6,214 bases of DNA, from the NCBI GenBank assembly GCA_900320925.1, contig ONUD01000164.1:1-6214 (forward strand), given 5' to 3'. This DNA comes from an uncultured Eubacteriales bacterium (GTDB lineage: Bacteria > Bacillota > Clostridia > Oscillospirales > Acutalibacteraceae). Under the pieces are notes generated by a model that ran no database searches, was not told the DNA's origin, and worked only from the letters and a program-made list of their open reading frames with translations. Positions 4,769 through 6,214 of this stretch are shown here, in pieces; positions within the stretch are counted from its first letter, which is position 1; every line of letters starts with the position of its first letter. Made by a program: the position numbers and the translations under genes.

Positions 4769-5842
4769 TTGAGAAAAGGCATTGCTGTGGCAGCTGTATG
4801 GTGTCTGTTGTTTTCAGTCTGTACGGTCGGGGTGCAGGCAAAGGAGCAAGTACAAATCTCTGCATTGTCGGCTGTTTTGTATTGTGCAGACAGCGGTGAG
4901 GTGCTGTATGAAAAAGCGGCATATGAAAAACGCCCTATTGCCAGTATTACCAAAATCATGACAGCTGTGCTTGCACTGGAGGCAGAGGACAGAGAGGTGA
5001 CATTTACCTATGACATGATTGCCGAAGGTTCCAGTATGTACCTGAAAGTGGGGGAGGTCATACGCCTTTCTGAACTGGTCAAGGGCATGATGATGGTATC
5101 CGGCAACGATGCCGCCAATGCCATTGCTGTGTCAGTGGCAGGAAGCAAAGAAAAATTTGCCGACAGGATGAATGAAAAAGCACGGCAGCTCGGAATGCGG
5201 GATACCCATTTTGTGACACCGTCGGGACTGGACGATGAACAGCACTATTCGACAGCCTATGATATGGCACTGCTGTGCAGCTATGCCATGAAGAACCGGC
5301 AGTTTCGTGCCATCGTGTCGCAAAAAAGCATGAGTGTGTCCTTTGTGCAGCCTGAAAACAAAAAGCAGGTCTATGTGAATCACAACAAACTGCTTTCACT
5401 GTATGAGGGGTGTATTGGCATTAAGACCGGTTTTACCCGTAAGGCGGGACGTACCCTGACTTCCTGTGCAGAACGGAATGGGGTGCGACTCATTGCTGTC
5501 ACGCTGAATGACGGGGATGACTGGAATGACCATATGGCACTATATGACAGTGGTTTTGCCATGGTGGAAAAAGTGACGCTGTGGAACGAGGAGGCATATA
5601 TTCCCGTAGTGGGTTCCCGAAAACAGCAGATACGAGTGATGCCGCAGGAATCATGCAGTGCGGTTTTAAAAAAAGGGAGCCGTGTGGTCAGGCATCTTGT
5701 CATGCCGCATTTTGTCTATGCTCCTGTGCAAAAGGACAGTGTTGTCGGAAAGGTACAGTTTTTTCTTGATGGCAAAATGATTACTGAAAGTACCTTGACA
5801 GCGGCAGAGAGCTGCCTTTATCTTGAAGCAAAGGAATGGTAA
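4769..5842 (+). CDS. dacF: Secreted D-alanyl-D-alanine carboxypeptidase (S11, DacF/PBP5-like)
   Basis: A serine DD-carboxypeptidase that removes the terminal D-Ala from peptidoglycan stem peptides, limiting cross-linking. All three penicillin-binding motifs are present: SITK (Ser59, Lys62), SGN (111-113) and KTG (219-221, in GIKTGFT). TPSGLDDEQHYSTAYDMALL (150-169) is also typical. A signal peptide covers residues 1-24 (RK, hydrophobic core, cleavage after VQA). The start is TTG at 4769, or TTG 4766, with AGGTGG 9 or 6 bases upstream. ATG 4721 is in frame but lies in the hairpin loop, has no Shine-Dalgarno and would put Trp/Asp-rich residues before the signal. The mature protein has a short PBP5-C-like tail, ends ESCLYLEAKEW, and shows no amphipathic or transmembrane anchor; at 357 residues it is shorter than Bacillus DacF (389). 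One base separates its stop from rluB. The dacF name is by family resemblance; dacB-like is the alternative. Confidence 0.93.
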   Translation: MRKGIAVAAVWCLLFSVCTVGVQAKEQVQISALSAVLYCADSGEVLYEKAAYEKRPIASITKIMTAVLALEAEDREVTFTYDMIAEGSSMYLKVGEVIRLSELVKGMMMVSGNDAANAIAVSVAGSKEKFADRMNEKARQLGMRDTHFVTPSGLDDEQHYSTAYDMALLCSYAMKNRQFRAIVSQKSMSVSFVQPENKKQVYVNHNKLLSLYEGCIGIKTGFTRKAGRTLTSCAERNGVRLIAVTLNDGDDWNDHMALYDSGFAMVEKVTLWNEEAYIPVVGSRKQQIRVMPQESCSAVLKKGSRVVRHLVMPHFVYAPVQKDSVVGKVQFFLDGKMITESTLTAAESCLYLEAKEW

Positions 5843-5843
5843 C

Positions 5844-6214
5844 ATGGAAAAAGTAAGAGTGCAGAAAATCATTGCCGATGCAGGCATCTCTTCCCGACGC
5901 AAGGCAGAAGAATTGATTGAAAGAGGGGCTGTGACCGTTAACGGCAGAAAAGTCCGGCTGGGCGAAAAGGCAGACCCTATGAAAGATAAAATTACGGTGG
6001 CAGGCAGGGAAATTTCTCTGAAAGCCGATGCAAAGAAATATTATATCATGCTGCATAAGCCGAGAGGATATATTACGACTGCCAATGATGAGGGCGGCAG
6101 GAAGTGTGTGACGGAACTGGTGGAGGAAGTGCCTGCCCGACTGTTTTATGTAGGCAGACTGGACAGGGAATCAGAGGGAATGCTCTTGATGACCAATTAC
6201 GGGGATTTTGCCAA
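5844..6214 (+). CDS. rluB: 23S rRNA pseudouridine synthase, RluB/RsuA family (3' end outside window)
   Basis: The first 123 codons of an RsuA/RluB-type pseudouridine synthase, which converts a specific rRNA uridine to pseudouridine. RluB acts on the 23S peptidyl-transferase region. Residues 3-60 form an S4 RNA-binding domain (VRVQKIIADAGISSRRKAEE, then GAVTVNGRKV). The catalytic domain begins YYIMLHKPRGYITT (66-79), and the catalytic aspartate is Asp107 in GRLDRESEGML. The usual family string is GRLD-x-x-T-x-G; here Ser110 replaces Thr, a mild substitution. The ATG at 5844 has AAGGA 8 bases upstream and follows the dac stop by one base, so the two are probably coupled. In B. subtilis rluB also lies downstream of a dac gene. 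The frame is open to the window end. RluB rather than RsuA or RluF is favoured by context and cannot be settled from the N-terminal half. Confidence 0.92.
   Translation, partial: MEKVRVQKIIADAGISSRRKAEELIERGAVTVNGRKVRLGEKADPMKDKITVAGREISLKADAKKYYIMLHKPRGYITTANDEGGRKCVTELVEEVPARLFYVGRLDRESEGMLLMTNYGDFA

Noticed and set aside
5079..5703. Two - strand open frames of about 106 codons each opposite dacF
   Set aside because: Both are antisense to conserved carboxypeptidase sequence with SGN and KTG motifs; the translations are His/Cys/Ser-rich and unlike any family.

Overview
The window is a gene-dense stretch of low-to-mid GC chromosome, with all credible genes on the + strand. Together, the gene set points to a Firmicute of class Clostridia: EF-P next to a CD1247-type zinc-ribbon protein, a YwhC-like site-2 protease with scpA/scpB, a DUF2953–GerW/YtfJ pair, a DacF-type carboxypeptidase and RluB. 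A gut lineage near the Ruminococcaceae/Oscillospirales is plausible, because purine-rich AATGAGG spacer repeats and Rpn/PD-(D/E)XK 'transposase' genes are common there. That placement is an inference; no marker in the window fixes genus or species.

Layout. Positions 1-247 are the 3' end of efp. A short spacer with AATGAGG repeats and a small inverted repeat leads to a 142-aa acidic CD1247-domain protein (309-737). A strong intrinsic terminator (761-797) follows. Next is a tightly packed block: M50 site-2 protease (823-1524), scpA (1524-2252), scpB (TTG start, 2234-2764) and a DUF2953 membrane protein (2761-3396). Its genes overlap by 1, 19 and 4 bases, so they are probably co-transcribed and translationally coupled. 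A 55-base gap with a candidate sigma-A-type promoter precedes the GerW/YtfJ-family gene (3452-3889). Eleven bases later comes an Rpn-family PD-(D/E)XK nuclease gene (3901-4701), which looks like an accessory insertion in an otherwise conserved neighbourhood. A second long hairpin (4707-4762) separates it from a secreted D-Ala-D-Ala carboxypeptidase (TTG start near 4769, to 5842). One base after that stop begins rluB (5844-6214), cut by the window end.

How the genes fit together. ScpA and ScpB are the kleisin and its winged-helix partner in the SMC condensin complex. The neighbours act at the membrane or wall (site-2 protease, DUF2953, DacF) or in translation (EF-P, RluB). DUF2953 and GerW/YtfJ are adjacent as ytfI and ytfJ are in Bacillus. 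In B. subtilis the corresponding scpAB region continues to dacB-spmA-spmB-rluB; here dac abuts rluB directly and no spm genes are present.

I found no CRISPR array, tRNA, rRNA, riboswitch or insertion sequence. No convincing new multi-gene system is present. The points most worth a second look are the hairpin whose 3' arm contains the dacF ribosome binding site, the Rpn gene and its possible internal start, the three A8-A9 tracts in the DUF2953 gene, and the apparently anchorless DacF.
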